Notes under the pieces: model-generated | Told to the model about the DNA's origin: nothing | Database searches by the model: none | What the model saw: only the letters and a program-made list of their open reading frames with translations | Assembly (NCBI GenBank): GCA_043774925.1 | Contig: JAYVSZ010000040.1 | Span: forward strand, 1-64,000 | From: JAYVSZ01 sp043774925 | Lineage (GTDB): Bacteria > Pseudomonadota > Gammaproteobacteria > Burkholderiales > Methylophilaceae | Direction: 5' to 3' | DNA: 64,000 bases | Program-made: the position numbers and the translations under genes | Shown here: positions 18,344-26,894 of the stretch, piece by piece | Numbering within the stretch: position 1 is the stretch's first letter | Layout: each line of letters begins with the position of its first letter

Positions 18344-18443
18344 GCTTTGTTGCGCGGTACTCGCAGCCTCGCTGTACAACCCCGTACTATCTCGGCTTCT
18401 GTGTTCCGTGCGCCTCGCGCTTCATCCTAAAATTCTGAATTTC
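18344..18443 (-). repeat. 100-bp dispersed repeat, copy A (GTAC-core element)
   Basis: Read on the minus strand this 100-bp block matches the block at 27739-27838 in length and at roughly 70 of 100 positions by eye. It shares GAAATTCA at the left end, GCGCGAGGCGCACGGA, two GTAC tetramers ten nucleotides apart at the centre, CGAG.ACCGCG and a terminal AGC. It fills nearly all of the argJ-DUF815 gap. A shorter relative is at 49269-49325. Confidence 0.75.
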
Positions 18444-18460
18444 TAGCGTAATATATTGTA

Positions 18461-19321
18461 ATGTCAGATAATATAAATAAAGTTATTTCTCGCGCCGAGG
18501 CTTTAATAGGCAAGCTGGAAGCCTTATTCCATGTGCCTCTCCAGCCAGTGGATTGGAGCGCACACGCGTGGCGCTGGGTAATGCACAATAATGTCGGTAG
18601 CTTGCAGGCGGTGGCGCATCCGCACCAAATTTCACTAGAAAATATTCAGTTTGTCGATGCACAAAAGGCGGAAATGGTGCGCAATACGCGCCAGTTTTTG
18701 CAAGGTTTGCCTGCCAATCATGTACTGCTCACGGGTGCGCGCGGTACGGGGAAGTCTAGCTTAATCAAAGGCTTGTTGCATGAATACGCAAAAGATGGCT
18801 TGCGGCTAATTGAGGTGGAAAAGCATGATTTAGTTTATTTAAATCAAATTGTTAATTTAGTAAGAAATCGCAAAGAAAAATTTATTATTTTTTGCGATGA
18901 TTTAACTTTTGAGGCGAATGACATTGGCTACAAAGCGCTAAAAGTAGTGCTAGACGGCTCGATAGCAGGCGGTGCGGATAACGTGCTGATTTACGCAACA
19001 TCAAACCGCAAAAACTTGATGCCTGAGATGATGGCAGATAATTTAGCCATAAAACACGCGGATGGTGAAATTCGGCCAAATGAAACGCTAGATGAAAAAG
19101 TAGCGCTGGCCGAGCGTTTTGGGCTTTGGCTGTCGTTTTATCCGTTTGACCAAGATGAATATTTGGCGATTGCTGAAAACTGGTTAAAAACGTTTAATGT
19201 TGATTGGAATACGGCTGCAAGCCAAGCTGCGCTTAGCTTTTCGCATACGCGCGGTATGCGCAGCGGGCGCGTGGCGTATCAGTTTGCGCGTGATTACGCG
19301 GGCAAATTGCGCTTGAAATGA
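18461..19321 (+). CDS. DUF815-family AAA-type ATPase
   Basis: Cytosolic P-loop ATPase of unknown role. It has 286 residues. Walker A is LTGARGTGKSSLIKGL (about 91-106) and Walker B is FIIFCDDLTFE. A sensor-like Asn/Arg in YATSNRKNL and late helical LSFSHTRGMRSGRVAYQFARD complete the fold. In betaproteobacteria this gene commonly follows argJ and precedes the Nudix/ThiE gene, exactly as here. No SD of note; the dispersed repeat sits directly upstream. Confidence 0.85.
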   Translation: MSDNINKVISRAEALIGKLEALFHVPLQPVDWSAHAWRWVMHNNVGSLQAVAHPHQISLENIQFVDAQKAEMVRNTRQFLQGLPANHVLLTGARGTGKSSLIKGLLHEYAKDGLRLIEVEKHDLVYLNQIVNLVRNRKEKFIIFCDDLTFEANDIGYKALKVVLDGSIAGGADNVLIYATSNRKNLMPEMMADNLAIKHADGEIRPNETLDEKVALAERFGLWLSFYPFDQDEYLAIAENWLKTFNVDWNTAASQAALSFSHTRGMRSGRVAYQFARDYAGKLRLK

Positions 19322-19324
19322 GCA

Positions 19325-19362
19325 CCCTCTCCCCAACCCCTCTCCCCTCAAGGGCGAGGGGC
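19325..19362. repeat. CCCTCTCC-type imperfect palindromic repeat that supplies a ribosome binding site
   Basis: The 46-bp gap between the ATPase stop and the Nudix start is almost entirely this C-rich then G-rich repeat (CCCTCTCCCCAACCCC, then CTCCCCTCAAGGGCGAG and GGGG). The sequence type is widespread as a dispersed repeat in proteobacteria. Its distal GAGGGG (19356-19361) is placed 6 nt before the ATG at 19368 and is the only good Shine-Dalgarno there. Confidence 0.6.
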
Positions 19363-19367
19363 TTTTG

Positions 19368-20321
19368 ATGAAGAAAATCACGCATGTTGCTGTTGGCATT
19401 TTGCAAAAAAAATGCGGTGAATACTTACTGGCAAGTCGCCCGCAAGGCAAACCGTGGGCAGGTTGGTGGGAATTCCCTGGTGGTAAAATTGAAGTGGGCG
19501 AAACGCCAGAGCACGCGCTTATACGTGAATTAACAGAAGAGCTTGGCATCGTTGCAACCCGCATGCAGCCTTGGTCACAGCGCATTTACAACTACCCTAA
19601 AACGCAAGATTCACCTGCCAAAACCGTGCATTTGCACTTTTTTTTCGTCACACAATGGCAAGGCGAATTGCATGCGCATGAAGGCCAGCAACTTAGTTGG
19701 CAAAATCCACAGAGCGTTTCTGTTTCACCCGTGTTGCCAGCCAATGCGCCGATTATAAAAGCGCTCGCTTTGCCGCTGATTTATGCAATTTCCAATGCGG
19801 CAGAAATGGGCGAGGAAGCGTTTTTGGCAGCCCTAAAAAAGCAGTTAGAAAACGGCCTAAAACTCATACAGTTAAGGGAACACCTCTACGAGCCAATATC
19901 CACGAGCCTATCAGAGCAGGTAACTTCTCTCGCGCATGAATTTGGTGCAAAAATTATGTTAAACGGCAGTGTAAAATTAGCGCGAGAACTGGGTGCGGAT
20001 GGTGTGCATCTGCCAAGTGTGCAGCTGATGAGTATGCGCGAAAAACCAAGCGACTTAATCGTTTCAGCATCGTGTCACAACGCGCTGGAGCTGGCGCACG
20101 CAGATAAGTTAGGGCTGGATTTTGTCGTGCTTTCGCCAGTAAAGCTGACAAAAAGCCACGCGCAAGCAGAAACTTTGGGTTGGCAAAAATTCGCGCAACT
20201 GATTGAAACAATTGAAATTCCAGTCTATGCGTTGGGCGGCATGGTGCTAGATGACTTGCCGCAAGCCTTATCACACGGCGCGCGAGGAGTCGCGATGCAG
20301 CGCGCCGTGTGGAAAAATTAA
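19368..20321 (+). CDS. Nudix hydrolase (MutT) / thiamine-phosphate synthase-like fusion
   Basis: A 317-residue two-domain protein from the ATG at 19368 (an adjacent in-frame TTG is not preferred). The N-terminal Nudix domain (about 1-130) has the Nudix box from GGKIEVGE through RELTEELG, all metal-binding Glu present, so it probably sanitises 8-oxo-dGTP-type nucleotides. The C-terminal TIM-barrel domain (about 140-317) resembles ThiE/TenI: LKLIQLREH, GADGVHLPS, VSASCHN, DFVVLSPV and YALGGM. The fusion is a recurring betaproteobacterial architecture next to argJ and yacG. Whether the ThiE half makes thiamine phosphate here is not clear. Confidence 0.88.
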   Translation: MKKITHVAVGILQKKCGEYLLASRPQGKPWAGWWEFPGGKIEVGETPEHALIRELTEELGIVATRMQPWSQRIYNYPKTQDSPAKTVHLHFFFVTQWQGELHAHEGQQLSWQNPQSVSVSPVLPANAPIIKALALPLIYAISNAAEMGEEAFLAALKKQLENGLKLIQLREHLYEPISTSLSEQVTSLAHEFGAKIMLNGSVKLARELGADGVHLPSVQLMSMREKPSDLIVSASCHNALELAHADKLGLDFVVLSPVKLTKSHAQAETLGWQKFAQLIETIEIPVYALGGMVLDDLPQALSHGARGVAMQRAVWKN

Positions 20322-20331
20322 AAGTGCTAAG

Positions 20332-20766
20332 TTAATTTTCTTTGACTGGGAGCGTTACGTTTTGGTCGGTAATGTTGCCGTTTTTGTCTTTAAAGCAAAG
20401 CCGCACGTTCACGCTTTCGCCCGCTTTTAACGGTTTTTGTAAATCCATCAACATCAAGTGAAAGCCGCCAGGGGCAAGCTTCTCCGGCGTTCCAGCTTTG
20501 AGCGTGAGCTCATTTAACATGCGCATTTTCATCACGCCGTTGTCCATCGTCATGCTGTGAATCTCGGCAGCATCCGCCACAGGTGTTTCCACATAAACCA
20601 AGGTGCTGTCTTGCGGGCTGGTGAGTGTCATATACGCCGCGCCAACGCTTTGGCCAGGCGCACTGGCGCGCACCCAAGCGTCAGAAATGTTGACACCGTT
20701 CAAGTCAGCACCTTTGCCGCATGCGCTGAGTAGCATCAAAATGGGTAGTAATTTAGTCAATGTCAT
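20332..20766 (-). CDS. PCuAC-family periplasmic copper chaperone (lipoprotein)
   Basis: Delivers Cu(I) to periplasmic acceptors such as the cytochrome oxidase Cu centre. It has 144 residues with a lipobox LLSAC (Cys16). The copper motif is present: EIHSM...VMKMR, then GGFHLMLM. Its start overlaps the end of yacG by 14 nt, so it is translated from the pilD-coaE-zapD-yacG message. It converges on the Nudix gene with an 10-bp gap. Confidence 0.9.
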   Translation of the reverse strand: MTLTKLLPILMLLSACGKGADLNGVNISDAWVRASAPGQSVGAAYMTLTSPQDSTLVYVETPVADAAEIHSMTMDNGVMKMRMLNELTLKAGTPEKLAPGGFHLMLMDLQKPLKAGESVNVRLCFKDKNGNITDQNVTLPVKEN

Positions 20767-20941
20767 CTAAATCTTTCGGCGGATTATTGTCAGGAATTTT
20801 GTAATTTTCGTTCGCCCAATCGCCCAAGTCAATCATTTGGCAGCGTTCGCAACAAAAAGGGCGGTATTTGTTATCAAGGCTATATTCGATAAGCTTTTTA
20901 CAGCTAGGGCAGGCGACTAAACGGGTGGGCACTTGTTGCAT
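20753..20941 (-). CDS. yacG: DNA gyrase inhibitor / zinc-finger protein YacG
   Basis: Small 62-residue zinc protein that binds GyrB and inhibits gyrase. Zn ligands: CPSC (11-14) and CCERC (30-34 region), in the CXXC-X15-CXXXC pattern. The acidic C terminus (DLDDID) is normal. Part of the pilD-coaE-zapD-yacG set found next to mutT in proteobacteria. Confidence 0.94.
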   Translation of the reverse strand: MQQVPTRLVACPSCKKLIEYSLDNKYRPFCCERCQMIDLGDWANENYKIPDNNPPKDLDDID

Positions 20942-20965
20942 TTGCTTGTTAGAGGTTTTGAATGG

Positions 20966-21724
20966 CTAAAGGTTGCAAAGTGTCATTTTAAAATCAATAT
21001 CGCGCTCACATTGCTTGGGTTTTTGCACAAAATCCAGTCCGTTAAAGCGCACGCTAATCGCATATTTATTCGCGCTCACTTCGGGAAAGTACATGCAGCT
21101 ATTCGGCACTTCAATTTTGAGCATTTGTGCAGGTTTGCTGCCACCCAACATTTGCTGATAAAAGCCTTTTACCGCAGTATGCGTGACCGAGGCGCCGCTG
21201 CCGCGCAAAATGCGCAGCACGGTATTAATCGCGTTATGTAGCGGCATTAGGCGCGCAATCCAACTGTCGAGATCGTTACGACGTCGCTCTTCGCTTAGAT
21301 TAAGCCAATGATGATATGACGGCAAATCAAACTGACAGACGCCGCCAGGAATGGCTGCGCGCTGGCGAATACTCATCAGCCACTCGTTATCGCGCAAACT
21401 TTGGCCGATGCGCGCGCTATCCGAACGCAATGCAGCCACGCAAGTTTCAATTTCTTTGATGGTACTATTAAGGACTTTTTCGGAAATATTTGGGTTGCCA
21501 CGCAGGTTGTGCATGGCGATACGCTGCCTGTCTAGCTCTTGCACTAAATCAATTTTAACGTCGATGCGGTCGATAATATCCATGATTTGCAGCATGTACA
21601 TCAGCGCGCTATGATGATGTGCCTGTTCGCTAGCACCGACATTGATGAGGGCTTTTTTGAACAAATCTTCCAGTCGCAAAAGTATGCGAATGCGCTCGTT
21701 AAATGGGAATTCGTAGCTAGACAC
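20966..21724 (-). CDS. zapD: Cell division protein ZapD
   Basis: Cytosolic FtsZ-bundling protein. It has 252 residues, starting SSYEFPFNERIRILLRLEDL, the family's signature N terminus, with the helical core RQRIAMHNLRGNPNISEKVL, followed by a beta-rich C-terminal domain (PGGVCQFDLPSYHHWLN onward). Located between coaE and yacG in the same direction, its usual place. Confidence 0.94.
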   Translation of the reverse strand: MSSYEFPFNERIRILLRLEDLFKKALINVGASEQAHHHSALMYMLQIMDIIDRIDVKIDLVQELDRQRIAMHNLRGNPNISEKVLNSTIKEIETCVAALRSDSARIGQSLRDNEWLMSIRQRAAIPGGVCQFDLPSYHHWLNLSEERRRNDLDSWIARLMPLHNAINTVLRILRGSGASVTHTAVKGFYQQMLGGSKPAQMLKIEVPNSCMYFPEVSANKYAISVRFNGLDFVQKPKQCERDIDFKMTLCNL

Positions 21725-21770
21725 GATAGTAAAAGTTTGCCAACTTAGTGTAATAATTTGACGTGAATTA

Positions 21771-22385
21771 TCAAGTAGTTTTGCTAACTATGCAAGTATT
21801 AAGGTATTTTTGGTGAATTGCTAGAATTTTTGTGCGCAATTTTGCAACACTGCCGTTGTTTTCAATCACGTCATTGGCAATGCTCAAGCGCGCTTCACGC
21901 GTGGTTTGTGCGCGTATTATTTGCTCAATTTCGGCTTCAGTTAAATGGCTACGTTGTTTAACGCGCGCAATTTGCGTTTTTTCATCGCAATCAATCACCA
22001 ACACGCGTTCAATTTGCGGCGTGTAGCGCGCGCTTTCAAACAATAATGGAATCGCCAAAATTTGGTAGATGTGCTGCGAGCCGCTATTTAATTGGCTCAC
22101 AGCCTCATTAAAAATGGCTGGGTGCATGATTGCGTTAAGCTTTTCGCGCGCGGCATCATCGCTAAATACCAATTTACGCATGGCAGCGCGGTTTAATGCG
22201 CCTTCTGGCGTGATAAATTCTGTGCCAAATTGTTTGGAAATTTCGCCAACAATCGACTGATTTGCGGCAGTCAGCTGGTGAGAAATTAGGTCTAAATCAA
22301 CAATCGGTACGCCAAGCTCGGCAAATATTTTGGCGGCTTCTGATTTGCCACAACCAATGCCACCAGTGAGCGCAACTACAAACAT
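21771..22385 (-). CDS. coaE: Dephospho-CoA kinase
   Basis: Last step of coenzyme A synthesis: phosphorylates the 3'-hydroxyl of dephospho-CoA. It has 204 residues. P-loop GGIGCGKSEA at 8-17, LVDLDLISHQ, and the lid segment with VKQRSHLTEAEIEQII are present. It starts 1 nt after the pilD stop codon, implying translational coupling. Confidence 0.96.
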   Translation of the reverse strand: MFVVALTGGIGCGKSEAAKIFAELGVPIVDLDLISHQLTAANQSIVGEISKQFGTEFITPEGALNRAAMRKLVFSDDAAREKLNAIMHPAIFNEAVSQLNSGSQHIYQILAIPLLFESARYTPQIERVLVIDCDEKTQIARVKQRSHLTEAEIEQIIRAQTTREARLSIANDVIENNGSVAKLRTKILAIHQKYLNTCIVSKTT

Positions 22386-22386
22386 G

Positions 22387-23271
22387 TTAGCCTAAGTAAA
22401 AACTGGCTAATTGCTGCCCAAAAAACAGCGCTGCAATGCCGCCAAGTGCCAAAAATGGACCAAATGGAATGGCCGTGTTGCGGCCTTTGCCATTGAAAAC
22501 GATTAAACCAATACCGATGACCGCGCCAAGCACGGAACTGAGCAAAATGACTGCTGGTAACATTTGCCAACCAAACCAAGCGCCTATCGCTGCGAGTAAT
22601 TTAAAATCGCCGTAGCCCATGCCTTCTTTGCCAGTGACGATTTTGAACAGCCAATACACCGACCATAAAATGAGATAACCTAAAATTGCACCGATGACAG
22701 CAGATTTTAAATCCACAAAACCAAAACTAGCGTTTCCTGTATTCAGGTTAAATAATAAGCCAAGCCAAAGCAACGGCAATGTGATGTCGTCGGGCAGCAA
22801 TTGTGTGTCGAAATCAATAAATGTCAGCGCGATAAGTGCCAGCGTAAAAACCCAAGCAAAAAGCGTGGTGCTGGTATAGCCGTATTTGTAGGCCACTGCC
22901 CCAATAAGCGCGCCAGTTAAAGCTTCCACCAGCGGGTAGCGCATGCTAATTTTGGCTTTGCAGCCTTTACATTTGCCGCCCAACATCAGCCAGCTAATAA
23001 TTGGAATATTCTCCGTAGCAGTAATTTGGTGGCCGCAGCCAGGGCAGGCAGAACGCGGCGTGACGATGGTGTATTTGGGCTGTTCTGGCACTTCTTTGCC
23101 TTGTAATTCTAGGCAGTTGTTATGCCATTCGCGCTCCATCATTTTTGGCAGGCGATGAATCACCACATTTAAAAAACTGCCCACCATTAAGCCCAAAACG
23201 ACGGAAAATGTGACAAAAAAAGTCGGCTCAGTACGCAGTAAATCGGAAAGTGGCATTAAGAAATCAAACAT
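22387..23271 (-). CDS. pilD: Type IV prepilin peptidase / N-methyltransferase
   Basis: Inner-membrane aspartyl protease that cleaves prepilin leaders and N-methylates the new N terminus. The start is taken as ATG at 23271 (MFDFLMPL), with GGGGA five nt upstream; ATG at 23277 and TTG at 23283 are alternatives. About 294 residues. The four cytosolic cysteines (CPGC...CKGC) and both catalytic aspartates (FIDFDTQLLPD and GMGYGDFKLL) are present among about eight membrane helices. The other type IV pilus genes are not in the window. Confidence 0.93.
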   Translation of the reverse strand: MFDFLMPLSDLLRTEPTFFVTFSVVLGLMVGSFLNVVIHRLPKMMEREWHNNCLELQGKEVPEQPKYTIVTPRSACPGCGHQITATENIPIISWLMLGGKCKGCKAKISMRYPLVEALTGALIGAVAYKYGYTSTTLFAWVFTLALIALTFIDFDTQLLPDDITLPLLWLGLLFNLNTGNASFGFVDLKSAVIGAILGYLILWSVYWLFKIVTGKEGMGYGDFKLLAAIGAWFGWQMLPAVILLSSVLGAVIGIGLIVFNGKGRNTAIPFGPFLALGGIAALFFGQQLASFYLG

Positions 23272-23424
23272 GGACATCCCCAAACATCGTGTAAACTATC
23301 GCCATCATCGCATCGTTAATAAATATGTGCAACGCACAATTATATTGGTACAAAAAATGCTTGAATTTATTTGAGTTGACACCATCTAATCGTTGCACAA
23401 GATGAATTTACGCAAGGAAACAAA

Positions 23425-23808
23425 ATGACCGACCAAAATGAACTGCAAACAAAGTTACTGGAGCTGATTGAGCTCAATAACTTCAGCCATCCCGCTTGGG
23501 ATGAGCCGATTATTTGCCGCGTCGAGGTCGATTTGCCAGGCTGGTTATCACAGCTGGCGGGCGGCAACGATTGGGAAGTGTATGGCGAAGATGAGGACGA
23601 AACCTGCATCAGTTTTGCCATGCGGGAGAAAAATGCTGTAAAAATGACACCAAAAAATGCAGAAGTCACGCTTTATCATAACGGTTACGCGGTGGTCGAT
23701 GTAGAAGGCAAAGCCTTGTTTGACGGCACTTTAACCTCGGGCACCAGCAACTGTGCGCACCTTAGCTATTATCACGCCGAGAGCGGCGAGCCCATCACAC
23801 TTAACTAA
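23425..23808 (+). CDS. Hypothetical acidic cytosolic protein
   Basis: A 127-residue protein with no signal peptide or membrane segment; rich in Asp/Glu (YGEDEDET) and with a few Cys/His residues. No family is recognised. The frame is supported by normal codon choice, an SD-like AAGGA before ATG 23425 and a strong terminator right after it. It is transcribed alone, divergent from pilD. Confidence 0.65.
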   Translation: MTDQNELQTKLLELIELNNFSHPAWDEPIICRVEVDLPGWLSQLAGGNDWEVYGEDEDETCISFAMREKNAVKMTPKNAEVTLYHNGYAVVDVEGKALFDGTLTSGTSNCAHLSYYHAESGEPITLN

Positions 23809-23843
23809 AAAACGCTTAATTAATCAACAGCAGCTTGAGAAAG

Positions 23844-23872
23844 CGAGCCTACATGCGGGCTCGTTTTTTTTC
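23844..23872 (+). terminator. Intrinsic terminator
   Basis: CGAGCC (23844-23849) and GGCTCG (23858-23863) form a stem with an 8-nt loop followed by an uninterrupted T-run. It ends the transcript of the hypothetical gene at 23425-23808. Confidence 0.85.
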
Positions 23873-23913
23873 GTGTTTTCAGTCGTGCTAACTTCACAAA
23901 ACCATCATTTTCT

Positions 23914-23931
23914 ATCATCAATATTGATGAT
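23914..23931. promoter_or_regulatory. 18-bp perfect palindrome, possible operator
   Basis: ATCATCAATATTGATGAT is an exact palindrome about 145 bp before the secreted GlcG/HbpS-like gene, in an otherwise gene-free 200-bp stretch. It has the size and symmetry of a dimeric-regulator site, but no promoter elements were confidently placed around it and no second copy was noticed. Confidence 0.3.
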
Positions 23932-24074
23932 GCGTTAGTTTTTTCATTTCCCTAAAATGGTGTCTGAAAGTATTCAAAGCTTTCAATCGTGTGAATTTAC
24001 AAATTAATTTTGCAAAATAATTTTGTAAGTTTGATGACGAAGCAGTTTTTAATTTAACCGTTAAGGGGAATAAA

Positions 24075-24905
24075 ATGAATAAGAAAGTTCTTTTAGTCAC
24101 GTGCGCGCTGTCAGCAATGGCGGCTTCACAAGTTGCAATGGCGGCATGTTCGGATGTCAACCCAGTATTAAGAGCCGCTGTCACTGCAGCGACAACGGCG
24201 AATAGCGATGGCGGCTATCCTTTGAATTTTTGGGTAACAACAGTAGATGAAACTGGTAAAGTTTGCGCAGTCGTCACCAATGGGGTGGCGGGGGCAACGG
24301 CAGGCAATTCTGAGTGGCTGGGTAGCCGCGTGATTTCTGCACAAAAAGCCAATACGGCCAATGCTTTTAGCTTAGACGCTTATGCAATTTCTACTGCCAA
24401 CCTTTATTCTGCAGTACAACCGGGCGGCAGCTTGTTTGGCTTGCAAGAAAGCAATCCAGTCGATGCTGAAGCTGCATACGAAGGTCCTGCCAGCAATTTC
24501 GGCCGAGGCACATTAGACCCGATGGTGGGTAAGCGTATTGGTGGCGTGAACGTGTTCGGCGGCGGCTTGGCGCTTTATAAAGGCGGCAAAAAAGTAGGCG
24601 CTGTAGGCGTTTCTGGCGACACATCTTGCGCAGACCATGTATTTGCATGGAATGTGCGTCAAGCACTAAGCATGGAACCAAATGGCAATGAAAGCGGCGC
24701 ATTTGGTCAGGGCGTTGGCATTACTACTTTTAACCTGAATGGCGCTGGCGCAGTGCAAACGAATCTTGCTGGCGCAACGCAAGGCGATGAAATGGTGATT
24801 AAATCTGGCACAACAGCGTCTTATTGGGATGCTTGGGCGCATCCAGCATGCCCAAATACAACGGGTTTAAATGGTAGTTCAAGCCCAGCGGTATTGTTCT
24901 TCTAG
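24075..24905 (+). CDS. Secreted GlcG/HbpS-like (DUF336) heme-binding-family protein
   Basis: A 276-residue exported protein with a signal peptide (1-23, ending QVAMA) and a strong SD (AAGGGGAA, 7-8 nt before the ATG). The mature protein resembles the HbpS/GlcG fold: an N-terminal helix (LRAAVTAATTANSDGG), VDETGKVCAVV, SRVISAQKANTANAFS, FGGGLALYKGGKKVGAVGVSG and DTSCADHVFAW. The family binds heme or small ligands; the ligand here is not known. It stands alone, with a terminator downstream. Confidence 0.78.
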   Translation: MNKKVLLVTCALSAMAASQVAMAACSDVNPVLRAAVTAATTANSDGGYPLNFWVTTVDETGKVCAVVTNGVAGATAGNSEWLGSRVISAQKANTANAFSLDAYAISTANLYSAVQPGGSLFGLQESNPVDAEAAYEGPASNFGRGTLDPMVGKRIGGVNVFGGGLALYKGGKKVGAVGVSGDTSCADHVFAWNVRQALSMEPNGNESGAFGQGVGITTFNLNGAGAVQTNLAGATQGDEMVIKSGTTASYWDAWAHPACPNTTGLNGSSSPAVLFF

Positions 24906-24992
24906 GCAATCAACTTTCCAAATCGATTCGGCTATCTTTTTACTAGACGAATACTTCTTTTAAACACCCGCTGGCAAGGTGTTTGACTTCTC

Positions 24993-25018
24993 GGATGCCC
25001 TCGGGCATCCATTTTTTT
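24993..25018 (+). terminator. Intrinsic terminator
   Basis: GGATGCCC (24993-25000), a 2-nt loop and GGGCATCC (25003-25010) followed by seven T residues. It ends the DUF336 gene; the regulator gene on the other strand ends only 8 bp further. Confidence 0.9.
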
Positions 25019-25025
25019 GTCTATT

Positions 25026-25649
25026 TTACTTTGCCCTAACGCTGGCGCTGGGAGATGAAAGCAGCTTGGTAAGCAGTTCTACCTGCCTGTGGCAGTTAGT
25101 TTTTTCAAGCACCGCGCGCAGTTGCGTACGAATGGTGCTAATGCTCACATTTAAGCAATCGGCACATTCATCAGGTGTGTCACCGTTGCACAGCTTAAGC
25201 GCAAGCCGCGCCTCTGCTTGCGTTAAGCTGTACAGTGAGATGAGCTGCTCAATAGAAGGCAAGGCAACAGCACCTGATTCGCGCAAAATCAGCATCGCAC
25301 CGTTGCGACGCTCGGTCTCGTCAAACTCTTTGCCAGTGTTGTGGAAAGGCTCCACCTGCACCTGCAACTCAAGCTGTGGCAGGCGAATAACAGTTGTTTG
25401 TCTTTCACCTAAGCGCAGTTTTTTAAGCGTTGCATCATTGATTTTGCCATCAAAATTGGCATGTTCCGTATTGCTTAACAATACCTTAGCGCGGCTTAAC
25501 ATCTCAATAGCCGCTTGGTTGGCGTACATTATTTCGCCATTTATACGCACGCAGGCAATGCCAACGGCTAACATGTCAAACATATTGCTAATCATGGCGT
25601 AAGTTCTGCTTGCGCCAGATTGATTACTTGGCAATGTTGTGCTGTCCAT
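25026..25649 (-). CDS. LuxR-family transcriptional regulator with N-terminal PAS-like domain
   Basis: About 207 residues from the ATG at 25649, which has a GGGGG SD just upstream; a GTG at 25661 is the alternative. Residues 15-120 look like a PAS sensor (MLAVGIACVRINGEIMYAN). The C-terminal 65 residues form a LuxR/GerE helix-turn-helix (YSLTQAEARLALKLCNGDTP, SISTIRTQLRAVLEKTNC). No receiver domain is present. Its targets are unknown; the nearest candidates are itself and the convergent DUF336 gene. Confidence 0.8.
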   Translation of the reverse strand: MDSTTLPSNQSGASRTYAMISNMFDMLAVGIACVRINGEIMYANQAAIEMLSRAKVLLSNTEHANFDGKINDATLKKLRLGERQTTVIRLPQLELQVQVEPFHNTGKEFDETERRNGAMLILRESGAVALPSIEQLISLYSLTQAEARLALKLCNGDTPDECADCLNVSISTIRTQLRAVLEKTNCHRQVELLTKLLSSPSASVRAK

Positions 25650-25756
25650 TAAAGCCCCCACTAAGCGAATTATTGTTATTTATTGATGCTAGTTTACCTT
25701 TTATTGCCATGTTTTGCAGTTAGTAACCGTTAGTAACGCACGCACTGCGCCTTGCG

Positions 25757-26725
25757 CTAGTGGTTTCTTTTAACTGCAAACTCCGCCAGCTCAATTAAAG
25801 CCGTTTTATAGGGTGAATCTGCAAAATGTGCAATGGCCGCACAGGCGCACTGTGTTTCGTTCTTAGCCAAGTTGAGCACATATTCAGACGCGTTAGTGGC
25901 TTTAACAGCAGCCAGCACCGCAGGCATGTCTTCTAGCCCGCCATGTTGAATAGCCTTGCGGATAATGACTGCTTCTGCTGGCTTGCTTTGCTGCATGGCA
26001 TAGAGCAAAGGCAGCGTGGGTTTGCCTTCGGCTAAATCATCGCCCAAGTTTTTGCCGATTTGTGTCGCATCTCCGCTAAAGTCCAATACGTCGTCAACCA
26101 GCTGGAATGCGGTTCCCAAGTGCATGCCGTAGTGCGCAAGCGCTTGCTCATCTTCGACGCTTCTATGACTCAAAACCGCGCCTAGGCGCGCGGCGGCCTC
26201 GAACAATTTAGCGGTTTTGTATTGAATCACTTTTAAATACGCTTGCTCGCTAATATCGGCGTTATGCACATTCAGCAATTGCAGCACTTCGCCCTCGGCA
26301 ATGGTGTTGGTGGCTTGCGACAGCACTTCCATCACGCGCATGTTTTGCAATTTCACCATCATTTGAAAGGCGCGCGAATATAAAAAATCGCCCACTAATA
26401 CGCTGGCTGCGTTGCCGAAGATATGATTGGCCGTGCCTTTGCCGCGGCGCATATCCGATTCATCCACCACGTCATCGTGCAACAAAGTGGCGGTGTGAAT
26501 GAACTCGATAATAGCGGCAAGCTGATGATGTTGCGCATTAATCGGCCCAAACATGCCGCTGGAAAGCAATACCAGTGCGGGTCGCAGGCGTTTTCCACCA
26601 CCGCCAATAATGTGCTCTCCGATGGTATTAATGAGCGCAACTTCTGACTGCAGCGCGCTGCGAATCACTGCGTCAACCGCTTGCATGTCGTCGCTAATAT
26701 GCGACTGAATGTGGTTTAATGTCAC
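25757..26725 (-). CDS. ispB: Octaprenyl (polyprenyl) diphosphate synthase
   Basis: Makes the ubiquinone side chain from farnesyl diphosphate and IPP. It has 322 residues from a GTG start at 26725; the first residues (TLNHIQSHISDDMQAV) align with the E. coli N terminus, so this start fits better than the internal ATG. Both aspartate-rich motifs are present (LLHDDVVDESD and FQLVDDVLDFSGD), plus GGGGKRLRP. Divergent from rplU, the conserved ispB / rplU-rpmA arrangement. Confidence 0.95.
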   Translation of the reverse strand: MTLNHIQSHISDDMQAVDAVIRSALQSEVALINTIGEHIIGGGGKRLRPALVLLSSGMFGPINAQHHQLAAIIEFIHTATLLHDDVVDESDMRRGKGTANHIFGNAASVLVGDFLYSRAFQMMVKLQNMRVMEVLSQATNTIAEGEVLQLLNVHNADISEQAYLKVIQYKTAKLFEAAARLGAVLSHRSVEDEQALAHYGMHLGTAFQLVDDVLDFSGDATQIGKNLGDDLAEGKPTLPLLYAMQQSKPAEAVIIRKAIQHGGLEDMPAVLAAVKATNASEYVLNLAKNETQCACAAIAHFADSPYKTALIELAEFAVKRNH

Positions 26726-26830
26726 AAGTTAAATTTGCCCGAAGCAAGCTGTAAAAGTTAAACGCATTTTAACATATAGAGTCCGCGGCTATTTTGCTAT
26801 ATTTATACGCCATAAACACTAAATTAGCGT

Positions 26831-26858
26831 TTGCAAACGCGCACAATTTCAGTATAAT
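26831..26858 (+). promoter_or_regulatory. Sigma-70-type promoter of rplU-rpmA
   Basis: TTGCAA at 26831-26836 and a perfect TATAAT at 26853-26858, 16-nt spacer, 36 bp before the rplU ATG. Confidence 0.65.
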
Positions 26859-26894
26859 GCGCGATTCATTTGAACGTCTAGATTTGAGCAGAAT

